64,000 nt of DNA from JALYZC01 sp963725645 (GCA_963725645.1 CAVRZD010000002.1:744001-808000), one strand, 5' to 3'. Numbered from the stretch's first letter, positions 1-8,339 are shown. The notes: generated by a model from the sequence alone, not told the origin. Numbers and translations: made by a program.

Positions 1-346
1 CGCCCGCGCCGCCGGTGTCTCCGGTTCCGCCGGAGCCGCCGGACCCGGTGTCCCCCGACCCGCCGGCGCCGCCCGTGTCTCCGGTTCCCCCGGAGCCCGT
101 GTCGCCCGACGACCCGGTGTCCGTGCCCGTCCCGGTGTCCGTGCCCGTCCCGGTGTCCGTGCCGGACGTCGAGGTCGTGGGCGTGGAGCTCGTCGTCGGC
201 GTCGTCGTCGGGGTGGTGTTGGTGGGGATGGTGAGCTCGGGCGTCGACAGCGTCTCGTCGCCGCCGCCCCCGCCGCCGCAGGCGGCGAGGCCGGCGCCCG
301 AGCAAAGGGCGAGCAGCATGCAGGCGACCAGCGCGGGGCGGCGCAT
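1..346 (-). CDS. Secreted lipoprotein with Thr/Gly-rich repeats (3' end outside window)
   Basis: Reading leftward from the ATG at 346, the frame stays open to the window edge, so only about 115 residues are seen. The N-terminus is a lipoprotein signal: MRRP, a hydrophobic core, then a lipobox LAAC near residues 20-23, followed by a run of Gly. A Thr/Ser/Pro-rich stretch and then repeats of the DTGTG / GDTGGAG type follow, which look like a flexible cell-surface spacer. It starts 7 bases after the stop of the zinc-ribbon gene on the same strand, so the two are probably co-transcribed. No function can be assigned, because any folded domain would lie off the edge. Confidence 0.6.
   Translation of the reverse strand, partial: MRRPALVACMLLALCSGAGLAACGGGGGGDETLSTPELTIPTNTTPTTTPTTSSTPTTSTSGTDTGTGTDTGTGTDTGSSGDTGSGGTGDTGGAGGSGDTGSGGSGGTGDTGGAG
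113..166. repeat. 18-bp tandem repeat, three copies
   Basis: The unit cccggtgtccgtgcccgt starts at 113 and 131, and a third copy with a diverged end starts at 149. It encodes the TDTGTG-type repeats of the lipoprotein on the minus strand. The copies are nearly identical in DNA, so copy number may vary by slippage. Confidence 0.7.
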
Positions 347-353
347 GAGGCGT

Positions 354-620
354 CTAGCCGAGCGCGGCCATCCGGCGGCCGCAGTGGGGGCAGTCGTTGA
401 GGTCCTTCTGCGCAAGCTGGTCGCACCAGTTGCAGAACCGCAGGTTCTCCACCGCCCACGGAAGCTGTGACTCCGACGGGGCGAGCGGCAGCAGGCGGGC
501 GACCACCTCGAGTCTCTCGCCGCTTGCGCGGTCGACGTAGACGTCGTCCGGCTCGGCCTCGATGACCACCTCGCGCCCGCTCGAGGGCGCACGCATGCGG
601 TAGCGCTGGCGTTCGCTCAC
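354..620 (-). CDS. Small zinc-ribbon protein
   Basis: A protein of 88 residues from GTG at 620. The C-terminal part holds two Cys pairs, CNWC and CPHC, about 9 residues apart, in the order expected for a treble-clef or zinc-ribbon metal site. The N-terminal half is charged, with no membrane segment. The start is chosen because a TAGAGT box lies 8 bases upstream and no ribosome binding site is visible; the longer frame to 662 would run through that box. The lipoprotein gene follows on the same strand. The role is unknown; zinc ribbons of this size often bind nucleic acid or a protein partner. Confidence 0.6.
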   Translation of the reverse strand: MSERQRYRMRAPSSGREVVIEAEPDDVYVDRASGERLEVVARLLPLAPSESQLPWAVENLRFCNWCDQLAQKDLNDCPHCGRRMAALG

Positions 621-628
621 GGCGGCGC

Positions 629-634
629 ACTCTA
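629..634 (-). promoter_or_regulatory. -10 box of a leaderless promoter for the zinc-ribbon gene
   Basis: TAGAGT on the minus strand lies 8 bases before the GTG start at 620. No -35 element is obvious. Confidence 0.4.
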
Positions 635-808
635 GTACACCCGGCCGAGACGACGCCCGCACTCAGCCTGCTGCAAACCACCGCCTGGCTGCGTCCTCGG
701 TCGCGGGAATAGCGCTGCCATTCCCGCTCCCTGTGTCCTTGCCAGGCGGCGTTTTCGCCCGGCTGAGCACGACCGTCGTCCCGACCGGATGCACGAGCGA
801 ACGAAACA

Positions 809-2377
809 ATGCGTCAGGTGCGCGTCCTCATCTTCCACGGCTACCTCCTGCGCGGCACGGGTTCGAATGTCTACAACGCGAACCTCGCCGCGGCGCTGGT
901 GCGGCTGGGCCACGAGGTGCACCTGCTCTCCCAGGAGCGCACCCCGGAGCAATTCGACTTCGTGGACGCCGTCGGCGAGTGGGGCCCGGACGGCGCGCTG
1001 CGGGTGACCGCGCGCCGCGAGGCGGTGCGCTGCACGGTGTACCGGCCCGACATCGGCGGGCTGCTGCCGGTGTACGTGGCCGATCGCTACGAGCAGGTGG
1101 AGGCGCGCCCGTTCCAGGACCTCAGCCCCGGGGAGCTGGACGCCTACCTCGCGCGCAACGTCGCCGCGGTCGCCGAGGTGGCCGAGCGCGCGCGACCCGA
1201 CGTCGCCCTCGCCAACCACCTCGTCATGGGCCCGCTGATCCTGGCCCGGGCGCTCGCCGCGACGCGCGTTCCCTACGCGGTCAAGATCCACGGCAGCGCG
1301 CTCGAGTACACGGTCAAGCCGCACCCGCGGTTCCTCCCGCACGCCCGCGAGGGCATCGCGCCGGCGCGCGGGGTGCTGGTGGGCTCACGCCACACCGCCG
1401 AGAGCCTGTGGGCGGCGCTCGGCGACGACACCCTCGAGGCCCGCACCCGTCTGGGGCCGCCGGGCGTCGACGTCGCGGCCTTCGGGCCGCGCGAGCCCGT
1501 GGCCGCCGCGGCCGGCCTGCGCGCGCTGGTCGACCGGCTGGCCGCCGAGGACCCCGCCGCTGCCGCCGCGGGCTTCGGCCGCGACCCGGCCGCCGCGGCG
1601 GCCGCGCTCGGGGCGCTGCAGCCGGGCCCTGACCGTCTCGTCGCGTTCGTGGGCAAGCTGATCGTGAGCAAGGGCATCGACCTGCTCCTCGCCGCGTGGC
1701 CGCTGGTGCTCGCGCGGGTGCCGGCTGCGCGGCTCGTGGTCGTGGGGTTCGGGGAGTGGAGCGCGGCCGCAAGCGACCTCGTGCGCGCGCTGGCCGACGG
1801 CGACCTAGCCGCGGCGCGGGCGCTGGCCGAGGCGGGGCGCGAGCTCGAGGGCGGCCCGCGGGTGCCGCTGCGCCGGCTGCTGGCCTTCCTCGACGGCCTC
1901 GAGACGTACCCGGCGGCGCGGACCGCCTACCTGGCCGCGGCCGCGAGCCTGCCCGACCGCGTCGCGTTCGCGGGCCGGCTCGAGCACGACGAGCTGGTGG
2001 ACCTGCTGCCCGCCTGCGAGGCGATGGTGATCCCGAGCACGTTCCCCGAGGCGTTCGGGATGGTGGCGGCCGAGGCGGCGGCGACCGGTGCGTTGCCGGT
2101 CAGCGCCGACCACTCCGGCCTGGCGGAGGTGAGCCGCGTCCTGGCCGCCACGGTGCCGCCGCAGGCCCGCCCGTGGCTGGCGTTCTCCACCGGCCCCGGC
2201 GCCGTGGAGGAGCTCGCCGCGCGCCTGGTGGGATGGCTCGACGCCCCCGCTGAGCTGCGCGCGGCGACGCGGGAGGCGCTCGTCGCCACGGCCCGCGCGC
2301 GCTACTCGTGGGAGGGGGTTGCCAACGGCGTGATCGCCGCCGGGGAAGGCCGGCTGGACGAGCTTCCGCGCCCCTGA
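809..2377 (+). CDS. Glycosyltransferase family 4 protein
   Basis: A protein of 522 residues. The N-terminal Rossmann-like half begins VLIFHGYLLRGTGSNVYN, with the Gly-rich loop that contacts the acceptor or donor in GT-B enzymes, and continues with the strand pattern of GT4 (KIHGSALEYTV). The C-terminal half has FVGKLIVSKGIDLLL and the nucleotide-sugar signature PEAFGMVAAEAA around residues 413-424, whose first Glu binds the sugar ribose in this fold. It probably moves a sugar from a nucleotide donor to a surface glycan, lipid or small molecule; acceptor and donor cannot be read from sequence. It is transcribed alone, diverging from the zinc-ribbon gene. It is longer than usual because of an Ala-rich insertion near residues 230-270. 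Confidence 0.85.
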   Translation: MRQVRVLIFHGYLLRGTGSNVYNANLAAALVRLGHEVHLLSQERTPEQFDFVDAVGEWGPDGALRVTARREAVRCTVYRPDIGGLLPVYVADRYEQVEARPFQDLSPGELDAYLARNVAAVAEVAERARPDVALANHLVMGPLILARALAATRVPYAVKIHGSALEYTVKPHPRFLPHAREGIAPARGVLVGSRHTAESLWAALGDDTLEARTRLGPPGVDVAAFGPREPVAAAAGLRALVDRLAAEDPAAAAAGFGRDPAAAAAALGALQPGPDRLVAFVGKLIVSKGIDLLLAAWPLVLARVPAARLVVVGFGEWSAAASDLVRALADGDLAAARALAEAGRELEGGPRVPLRRLLAFLDGLETYPAARTAYLAAAASLPDRVAFAGRLEHDELVDLLPACEAMVIPSTFPEAFGMVAAEAAATGALPVSADHSGLAEVSRVLAATVPPQARPWLAFSTGPGAVEELAARLVGWLDAPAELRAATREALVATARARYSWEGVANGVIAAGEGRLDELPRP

Positions 2378-2407
2378 CGAGCCGCGCCGACGCTCCGCGA
2401 CAACGGA

Positions 2408-2413
2408 TAGAGT
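2408..2413 (+). promoter_or_regulatory. -10 box of a leaderless promoter for the cytochrome c-cupredoxin gene
   Basis: TAGAGT followed by 7 bases and then the GTG start at 2421. No Shine-Dalgarno sequence lies between them. Confidence 0.45.
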
Positions 2414-2420
2414 TCCCGCC

Positions 2421-3185
2421 GTGCCGAGCCGGAAGATCACCGTCCGGGCGCCGCGCGGGCGGCGCGGAGCCGCGGCCGGTCTGCTGGCCGGGGCGGTCGC
2501 CGTGGCCGCGCTCGCCGGCTGCGACGTCAAGCGCGGGAACGAGGACCTGGTCTCCGGCAAGCAGCAGTTCGTGGCCAAGTGCGGGTCCTGCCACGCGCTT
2601 GCGCGCGCCGGCACCACGGGCACGACCGGCCCCAATCTCGACGCGGCCTTCAGCCAGTCGGTCAAGGACGGCTTCAAGCGCTCGACCTTCCAGGGGCAGA
2701 TCTACAGCCAGATCCGTTTCCCCAACCGCAAGAGCCTGATGGGTGCGCTGGCGCGCACCGGCAAGATCCCCCACAACAGCCGCACAGCGTCGAACATCGC
2801 GGCCTATGTGGCCAGCGTGGTCGCGCGGCCGGGCTCGGACACGGGCGCGCTCGCTCGCGCGGTGGAGAAGATCGACCGCATCCCGCTGGCCACGGCGACG
2901 AACGGTACGCTCGACATCGACGCCTTCCCGAACGGCGAGCTGAAGTTCATCCCGCTCGCCGCGCAGGCCCCGCCCGGCAAGCTCGTGGTCAAGTCGGTCA
3001 ACAAGGCGTCGATCGGCCACAACATCGCGGTCGAGGGCAACGGTGTGAACCAGGCCGGGCCCGTGATCAGCGGCGGCAAGACCTCCGAGGTCACCGTCAC
3101 GCTGAAGCCGGGCACCTACCAGTTCCTGTGCACCGTCCCCGGCCACGCCGCGGCCGGGATGAAGGGCGTCCTGACGGTCAAGTAG
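2421..3185 (+). CDS. Lipoprotein fusion of a class I cytochrome c and a C-terminal cupredoxin
   Basis: A protein of 254 residues. A twin-basic start and hydrophobic stretch end in the lipobox LAGC (Cys34), so it is probably membrane-anchored and faces outside. Haem is bound through CGSCH at 54-58. Residues 150-254 form a plastocyanin-like domain: a His in GHNIAVEG near 200, and Cys237, His242 and Met247 in CTVPGHAAAGM supply the type 1 copper ligands. The protein therefore has a haem and a blue-copper centre on one chain. Its position beside two oxidase gene sets suggests it donates electrons to one or both, or passes them between the quinol-oxidising complex and the oxidase. It converges on ctaG with an 8-base overlap. 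Confidence 0.85.
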   Translation: MPSRKITVRAPRGRRGAAAGLLAGAVAVAALAGCDVKRGNEDLVSGKQQFVAKCGSCHALARAGTTGTTGPNLDAAFSQSVKDGFKRSTFQGQIYSQIRFPNRKSLMGALARTGKIPHNSRTASNIAAYVASVVARPGSDTGALARAVEKIDRIPLATATNGTLDIDAFPNGELKFIPLAAQAPPGKLVVKSVNKASIGHNIAVEGNGVNQAGPVISGGKTSEVTVTLKPGTYQFLCTVPGHAAAGMKGVLTVK

Positions 3186-4008
3186 CCGGCGTCGCGGCGG
3201 TCGCCCGCGCGGACCGCTCGGCCTCCTCCGCGCGGTCGGCATCCTGGCTGGCGCGCCAGAAGAAGAAGATCAGCGCGGCCCCGATGATCACGATGTCCAG
3301 GCTCATCATCAGCCCGCCGGCGATCTGCGTGTCGGTCAGCGGCGACAGGCCGTGGGCGCGCGGCCGGTTGCCGTAGTAGTCGTGGTAGAAGGGATGGCGG
3401 GCGACGACGAAGGCGACGCCCAGGAACATGCTCACCATCCGCGAAGCGAAGATGTAGGGGATCTTCCACAGCTCGCCCCGCAGGCGCCGGCGCTGGGGCT
3501 CGATCGCGCACCACCAGATCAGGACGCCGGCGAACACGAACGAGACGTGCTGCAGCACGTGCACGAGCGGATTGCGCAGCGCGCCCTCGAACGCGAAGGC
3601 GAAGTGCCAGGTGTAGAGGATCACCATGTAGACCGGGATCGAGACGAGCGGCTGGCGCAGGAAGCGAAAGATCCGGCGCAGCGTGTGCCGGTGCGCGAGG
3701 GGCACGAGGATGGGGCGCGGAAGGAAGAAGACGAGCACCGGGGTGCGCAGCCCGGCGAGCAGGAACGGGACGGCGATGTCGGCCAGCAGCAGGTGCTGGG
3801 CCATGTGCCAGCTCAGCAGCTGGTCGGCCTCGGCGTCCGGCGGCCCGACCAGGGCGATCGCCTGGAGCGAGAGCCCGGTCCACCACCAGACCTGCTGGAG
3901 ACGCGGGACCCGCCACCCCCGGCCGCGAAGCACGAGCACGGCACGCACGTACAGCGCGGCCGCGGCGAGCAGGAACGCGACCACGCCGGGCGAGAAGTCG
4001 AACGCCAT
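3178..4008 (-). CDS. ctaG: Cytochrome c oxidase assembly factor, CtaG (Caa3_CtaG) family
   Basis: A protein of 276 residues with about seven hydrophobic segments. It shows the hallmark arrangement of the caa3-type CtaG family: WHMAQHLLLADIAVPFLLAG, then LRTPVLVFFLPRP and LYTWHFAF with conserved His that probably handle copper. Family members help load copper into the oxidase. It is the last gene of the first cox cluster, 22 bases after the small membrane protein. The hydrophilic C-terminus is Ala/Arg-rich. This is not the periplasmic Cox11-type CtaG. Confidence 0.85.
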   Translation of the reverse strand: MAFDFSPGVVAFLLAAAALYVRAVLVLRGRGWRVPRLQQVWWWTGLSLQAIALVGPPDAEADQLLSWHMAQHLLLADIAVPFLLAGLRTPVLVFFLPRPILVPLAHRHTLRRIFRFLRQPLVSIPVYMVILYTWHFAFAFEGALRNPLVHVLQHVSFVFAGVLIWWCAIEPQRRRLRGELWKIPYIFASRMVSMFLGVAFVVARHPFYHDYYGNRPRAHGLSPLTDTQIAGGLMMSLDIVIIGAALIFFFWRASQDADRAEEAERSARATAATPAT

Positions 4009-4030
4009 GCCTCACATTGTCACGGAGGAT

Positions 4031-4141
4031 CTAGATGATCGCGCGGCCCAGCAGCACCGCGCCGACGATCAGCACGACCGTCACGACCACGTAGATCAGG
4101 AAGCGGAACGCCTCCGCCTCCGAGCGCAGCGGGTTGAGCAC
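4031..4141 (-). CDS. 36-residue single-helix membrane protein in cox cluster 1
   Basis: Starting at GTG 4141, in the same frame as and 12 bases after the COX3 stop, a short frame encodes 36 residues: a charged start (VLNPLRSEAEAFRF), then one transmembrane helix rich in Val/Leu/Ile, then GRAII. GGGCGGGA before the start may serve as ribosome binding site. It lies between COX3 and ctaG in a tight operon, so it could be a small accessory subunit of the oxidase, comparable to the one-helix subunit IV of bacterial aa3 enzymes; that is inference. A matching 36-residue protein sits in the second cox cluster at 9602-9712. Confidence 0.6.
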   Translation of the reverse strand: MLNPLRSEAEAFRFLIYVVVTVVLIVGAVLLGRAII

Positions 4142-4153
4142 GCGGGTCCCGCC

Positions 4154-4765
4154 CTACAGCACGTAGATCGTGCTGTAGACGATGATCCACATCACGTCGA
4201 CGAAGTGCCAGTAGATGCCGGGCACCTCGACGCCGCGGTGCTCCTCCGGCGTGTAGTGGCCGCGGAACGCCCGCACCGTCACCATCGCGAGCAGCGTGAG
4301 CCCGATGAACACGTGCGCGCCGTGGAGGCCGGTGAGACCGTAGAAGATCGACGCCTGGGCGCTGTCGTGCGGCGAGAAGCCGATGTGGGCGTACTCGTTG
4401 ATCTGCACGAACAGGAAGGTCGCGCCGAGCAGGAAGGTCGAGAGGATCCCGGCCTTCAGCCCGAAGCGGTTGCCGCCCTTGATCGACGTGAGCGCCCAGT
4501 GCATGGTCAGCGAGGAGGACAGGAGGATGGCGGTGTTCACGCCCGCCACCGCGACCGGCAGCTCGGTGCCCGGGGCCGGCCAGGGGTCCGCGTTCACGAC
4601 CCGGATGAAGAAGTAGGCCGTGAAGAACGCGCCGAAGATCATCACCTCGCTGATGATGAAAAGCAGCATTCCGAGCAGCTGCGGCTCCACCCGCGAGCTG
4701 CGGTGCGCCTCGGGCGGGTGCGCCTCGTGGGCGTCGTGCGCGTGGGCTGCGCTGGCGGCTTCCAT
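4154..4765 (-). CDS. ctaE: Cytochrome c oxidase subunit III
   Basis: A protein of 203 residues with a His-rich N-terminus (HAHDAHEAH) and five hydrophobic segments, the short five-helix form of subunit III. Family signatures include GMLLFIISEVMIFGAFF near residue 32, LHGAHVFIGL and YWHFVDVMWIIVYSTIY at the end. Subunit III stabilises the proton-pumping core and is not catalytic. The start at 4765 overlaps the stop of the upstream Usp-like gene (TGATG), which points to translational coupling. It is the only subunit III in the window, so the second oxidase must either share it or work without it. Confidence 0.92.
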   Translation of the reverse strand: MEAASAAHAHDAHEAHPPEAHRSSRVEPQLLGMLLFIISEVMIFGAFFTAYFFIRVVNADPWPAPGTELPVAVAGVNTAILLSSSLTMHWALTSIKGGNRFGLKAGILSTFLLGATFLFVQINEYAHIGFSPHDSAQASIFYGLTGLHGAHVFIGLTLLAMVTVRAFRGHYTPEEHRGVEVPGIYWHFVDVMWIIVYSTIYVL

Positions 4766-5598
4766 CAGGCCTCGACCCCCGCCCCGTCGACCTCGACGAC
4801 GACGTGGTCCACCGGGATGCGGGCGGAGTCGGCGATGCGTTCGGGCAGGTGGGCGCGCAGCCAGCCCGACTTCTCGGCCGGGAGCGTCGAGATGATCACG
4901 TCGCTGACGCGGAAGCGGTGCAGCGCGTTCATGGCGGCGGTATAGGGATCGGGGTCGCCGATCATGCCCGCGACGAGCAGGCCCTCCGCGCGCAGGTTCT
5001 CGAGCACGGTGGCGAGCCGCTCGCGCGCCTGACCGGCGTGGTGGCCGTGGCCGCCCTCCTGCGGCACCACCACGATGAAGAGATGCCCGCGCTCCTCGGC
5101 TGCCCTGGCCTTGAGCTTCTCGAGCAGCTCGTGCCCGCCGGCGGTGCGGTTGGCGACCACGAGCGTGACGGTGAAGGGCAGGCCCTCCTGCGCCAGGTCC
5201 ACGACGACGTGCTCGACAGGGAGGCCGGAAGTCTCGCGGATGCGTTCGACGAGGTCCTTGCGCAACCACCCCGACTGCGTGATCGGGAGGGTGGACACGA
5301 TGATCCCGTCGGGCTGGAAGTCGGCGATCGCGTCCATGGTCGCCTGGAAGGGATCCTCGTCGCCGACCTCGCCGACCAGCTCGATGCCCTCCGCGCCCAG
5401 GAACTGCTGGGCCAGGTCGACACGCACCTGCGCGGCGTCGCGCACCGCCTCGTCGTAGATGATCTGCCCGTGGCGCGGGCGGTTCTGGGGCACGACCAGC
5501 GCGAACTCCGCGTCGCCCTTGGCGTGGCGCGCGCGCACGGTCTCGATCAGCTTTGCGCCGCCGATGGTCTCGTTGGCGACGACGAGGATTCTGGCCAT
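4765..5598 (-). CDS. Tandem Usp-like two-domain protein inside the cox operon
   Basis: A protein of 277 residues made of two similar halves (about 1-140 and 141-277). Each half starts with LVVAN-T-GG, has a VVP strand, a GxxGDxDP-type loop (VGEVGDEDP; GMIGDPDP), then IIVSTLP followed by SGWLRKDL or SGWLRAHL, and ends PVEHVVVD or PVDHVVVE. The pattern resembles universal stress protein / HUP-type nucleotide-binding folds, but the usual G-2X-G-9X-GS/T ATP loop is not clear. It lies between COX1 and COX3 and overlaps COX3 by one base, so it is very likely made with the oxidase. A link between nucleotide or stress sensing and oxidase assembly is possible, but only inferred. Confidence 0.7.
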   Translation of the reverse strand: MARILVVANETIGGAKLIETVRARHAKGDAEFALVVPQNRPRHGQIIYDEAVRDAAQVRVDLAQQFLGAEGIELVGEVGDEDPFQATMDAIADFQPDGIIVSTLPITQSGWLRKDLVERIRETSGLPVEHVVVDLAQEGLPFTVTLVVANRTAGGHELLEKLKARAAEERGHLFIVVVPQEGGHGHHAGQARERLATVLENLRAEGLLVAGMIGDPDPYTAAMNALHRFRVSDVIISTLPAEKSGWLRAHLPERIADSARIPVDHVVVEVDGAGVEA

Positions 5599-5606
5599 CT
5601 ACTCCC

Positions 5607-7508
5607 TCATTCTCTCGTTGGGGCCGTGGCCAGCGAGCCGGTGGGCTTCGCCTCCGCGGGCGACTTGAACACCCCGTGGACCGCGCCCGGGACGCCGTAC
5701 TCGTAGGGCCCGCCGACGACCGTCGGCACGGCGTCGAAGTTGAAGATCGGCGGTGGGGAGGAGACCTGCCACTCGAGCGTCAGCGCGCGCCACGGGTTGG
5801 AGCTCGCGCGTGGACCCCCCCGCCACGACGCGACCATGTTGTAGACGAAGATCAGCGTGCTGGCGCCCACGAAGAACGACGAGATGGAGATGAAGAGGTT
5901 CCAGCCCGCGAACTGGGCGGCGTAGTCGGCGACCCGCCGCGGCATCCCCTGCAGGCCGATGATGTGCATCGGGCCGAACGTCAGGTTGAAGAAGACGAAC
6001 GTCATCCAGAAGTGGATCTTGCCCAGGCGCTCGTCGTACATCCGCCCGGTCATCTTCGGGAACCAGTAGTAGACGCCCGCGAAGATCGTGAACAGCGATC
6101 CGCCGAACAACACGTAGTGGATGTGGGCGACGATGAAGTAGGTGTCGCTCACGTGGATCGTGACGGGGATCATGGCCAGCATCACCCCGCTGATCCCGCC
6201 GAGGGTGAACATCGTCAGGAAGCCGAGCGCGAACAGCATGGGGGTGTCGAGGTGCAGCACCCCTCGCCACAGGGTGGCCAGCCAGGAGAAGATCTTGATC
6301 CCCGTCGGCACCGCGATGATCGCGGTCGTGATCATCATCGGTATGCGTATCCAGGCCTGCATGCCCGACACGAACATGTGGTGCGCCCACACCGTGAAGC
6401 CGAGCAGCACGATCGCCAGCAGCGAGAAGGCCATCATGCGGTAGCCGAAGATCGGCTTGCGCGCCTTCACCGAGAGGATCTCGCTGATGATCCCGAACCC
6501 CGGCAGCATCATGATGTAGACGGCCGGGTGGGAGTAGAACCAGAAGACGTGCTGGTACATCAGCACGCTGCCGCCTTCGGCCGCGTTGAAGAAGTTGAAG
6601 CCCAGCGCGCGGTCGAGCAGGACGAAGAACTGCGAGGCGGCGATGAACGGTGTCGCGATCACGACCAGCAGCGACGTCGAGAAGTTGGCCCACACCAGCA
6701 GCGGCATGCGCCAGAAGCTCATGCCCGGCGCGCGCATGGTGATGATCGTGACGAGGAAGTTCAGCGCCGTGAGCACCGAAGATGCGCCCGCGAACTGCAC
6801 GGCGATCGTGAAGAACATCTGCCCGAGCGGCGCGTCGGTGGACAGCGGGGCGTAGGCCGTCCAGCCCGTGGCGAACGAGCCGCCCGGGACGAGGAACGAG
6901 GCCAGCATCATGGTCCCCGCGATCGGCAGCAGCCAGTACGACAGGGCGTTGAGCCGCGGGAACGCCATGTCGGGCGCGCCGATCATGAGCGGGAGCACGA
7001 AGTTGGCGAGTCCCGCGAACACGGGGATCACGAACAGGAAGATGAGGAGCGAGGCGTGGACGGAGAACAGGCCGTTGAACGTCTCGGCGTCCACGAACTG
7101 CATGCCCGGCTGGGCCAGCTCGGCACGCATCAGCATCGCGATCAGGCCGCCGACGAGCAGGAAGAAGAACGAGGTGACCACGTACTGGATGCCGATCACC
7201 TTGTGGTCGGTGTTGACCCGGAAGTAGTCCTTCCATGAGCGCGCGCCGTGGCTGGAGTGGTCCTCGGGGCGCGTCGGCTTGCCCGAGGCCCAGTAGAACC
7301 AGTAGTCGAAGGCGCCCAGGCCGACGAGCGAGAACAGCGGGCACGCGATCAGCGCGACCAGGCACACGGAGTTGCCGTTGAGGATCGGCTCCCACCCGTA
7401 CAGCGCGCGCACGCCGCAGGTGATGGCGTAGGAGAAGGCGAGGCCGACGAGGCCGAACAGCCCGGCGCGGAGGAGCCCTGGTGCCCGGAGTCGTGTTGCC
7501 ACCGCCAT
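5607..7508 (-). CDS. ctaD: Cytochrome c oxidase subunit I, A2-type (YSHPAVY)
   Basis: A protein of 633 residues. Start at 7508 is chosen because AAGGAGG lies just before it. An N-terminal extension with two extra helices precedes the usual 12-helix core, which starts near VNTDHKVIGIQY. The catalytic haem a3-CuB site is visible in YSHPAVY (coded at 6516-6536), with the cross-linked His and Tyr, and in WAHHMF. The D-channel Glu of GHPEVY is replaced by Ala while Tyr-Ser precedes the His. This is the established mark of A2-type haem-copper oxidases, in which the YS pair substitutes for the Glu. It reduces oxygen and pumps protons with COX2 and COX3 beside it. Confidence 0.93.
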   Translation of the reverse strand: MAVATRLRAPGLLRAGLFGLVGLAFSYAITCGVRALYGWEPILNGNSVCLVALIACPLFSLVGLGAFDYWFYWASGKPTRPEDHSSHGARSWKDYFRVNTDHKVIGIQYVVTSFFFLLVGGLIAMLMRAELAQPGMQFVDAETFNGLFSVHASLLIFLFVIPVFAGLANFVLPLMIGAPDMAFPRLNALSYWLLPIAGTMMLASFLVPGGSFATGWTAYAPLSTDAPLGQMFFTIAVQFAGASSVLTALNFLVTIITMRAPGMSFWRMPLLVWANFSTSLLVVIATPFIAASQFFVLLDRALGFNFFNAAEGGSVLMYQHVFWFYSHPAVYIMMLPGFGIISEILSVKARKPIFGYRMMAFSLLAIVLLGFTVWAHHMFVSGMQAWIRIPMMITTAIIAVPTGIKIFSWLATLWRGVLHLDTPMLFALGFLTMFTLGGISGVMLAMIPVTIHVSDTYFIVAHIHYVLFGGSLFTIFAGVYYWFPKMTGRMYDERLGKIHFWMTFVFFNLTFGPMHIIGLQGMPRRVADYAAQFAGWNLFISISSFFVGASTLIFVYNMVASWRGGPRASSNPWRALTLEWQVSSPPPIFNFDAVPTVVGGPYEYGVPGAVHGVFKSPAEAKPTGSLATAPTRE

Positions 7509-7521
7509 CTCTACCTCCTTC

Positions 7522-8262
7522 TCAGCTCGTTGCACCCGCCGGCTTGGCGGCCTGCTTTGCCGCGAGCCAGCCCCTGAACGTGACCGGGTCCACGACGCGA
7601 ACCGTGCTGCGCATCGTGGAGTGTCCCAGGCCGCACAGCTCCGCGCACACGACAGCGTAGGAGCCGTTGCGCACCGGCGTGACCCGGTAGTGCGTCGTAA
7701 TGCCCGGCACGGCGTCGATCTTCATGCGGAAGGCCGGGACCCAGAAGTCGTGGATCACGTCCGTCGCCTTGATCCGGAAGTCCACGGACGTGCCCTTTGG
7801 GACGTACAGCACGTCGGTGTTGACGGTCGGCTTGCCGGGCTCCTTGTAGGTGTAGCTCCAGGCGAACTGCTGCCCCGTCACATCGACCACCATCTGCCGG
7901 CTGGGCTTCTTCTCGATGTCCGTCAGCACGATGTAGGAGTACGTGACCAGCGAGAAGATGATGAGAGCCGGGATCGCGGTCCAGATGATTTCCAGCATCG
8001 TGTTGCCGTGGATCGGCGGGCCGTCCTTCTGCTCCTCGCCCGGCCGCATGCGGAACTTCCACACGCTGTAGAGCACCACGACCTCGACGAGGACGAAGAC
8101 CGGGACCGACGCGATCAGCAGGATGTCCCAGAGGTCGTCGATCTTGCGCGCCTGGCTGGAGGCCTGGACCGGGAACCAGTTGATCGACAGCGCGACGGCG
8201 ATGCCGATCGCCGACGAGATCACGCCGATGATCAGCATCTGCGCGAGCTGGTGCCTACGCAA
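7522..8262 (-). CDS. ctaC: Cytochrome c oxidase subunit II, cluster 1
   Basis: A protein of 246 residues with an N-terminal membrane segment, a second at about 45-70, and a cupredoxin domain. The CuA ligands are seen in CAELCGLGHSTM (two Cys, a His and a Met) near residues 205-216; an upstream His is in VIHDFWVPAF. GQQFAWSYTY is the aromatic electron-entry patch. It receives electrons from cytochrome c or the copper protein and passes them to subunit I. It is the first gene of cluster 1, 13 bases before COX1. There is no lipobox and no fused C-terminal cytochrome c domain, so the separate cytochrome c-cupredoxin lipoprotein may serve as donor. Confidence 0.93.
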   Translation of the reverse strand: MRRHQLAQMLIIGVISSAIGIAVALSINWFPVQASSQARKIDDLWDILLIASVPVFVLVEVVVLYSVWKFRMRPGEEQKDGPPIHGNTMLEIIWTAIPALIIFSLVTYSYIVLTDIEKKPSRQMVVDVTGQQFAWSYTYKEPGKPTVNTDVLYVPKGTSVDFRIKATDVIHDFWVPAFRMKIDAVPGITTHYRVTPVRNGSYAVVCAELCGLGHSTMRSTVRVVDPVTFRGWLAAKQAAKPAGATS

Positions 8263-8339
8263 CGATCTGCCTCCGGGGCTGCACGGAGGCGGATCCTATG
8301 CGACGGCGTCGATGAACGACAACGCCGTGGCGGCGGCCG

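Noticed and set aside
113..166. CRISPR-like array
   Set aside because: The repeats are directly adjacent without spacers and encode a low-complexity protein region.
632..1342. Minus-strand frame opposite the glycosyltransferase
   Set aside because: Shadow frame; the glycosyltransferase on the plus strand has clear family motifs.
5553..7238. Long plus-strand frame opposite COX1
   Set aside because: It is antisense to a complete COX1, very rich in Arg/His/Asp/Glu, and resembles no protein; high GC keeps such frames open.
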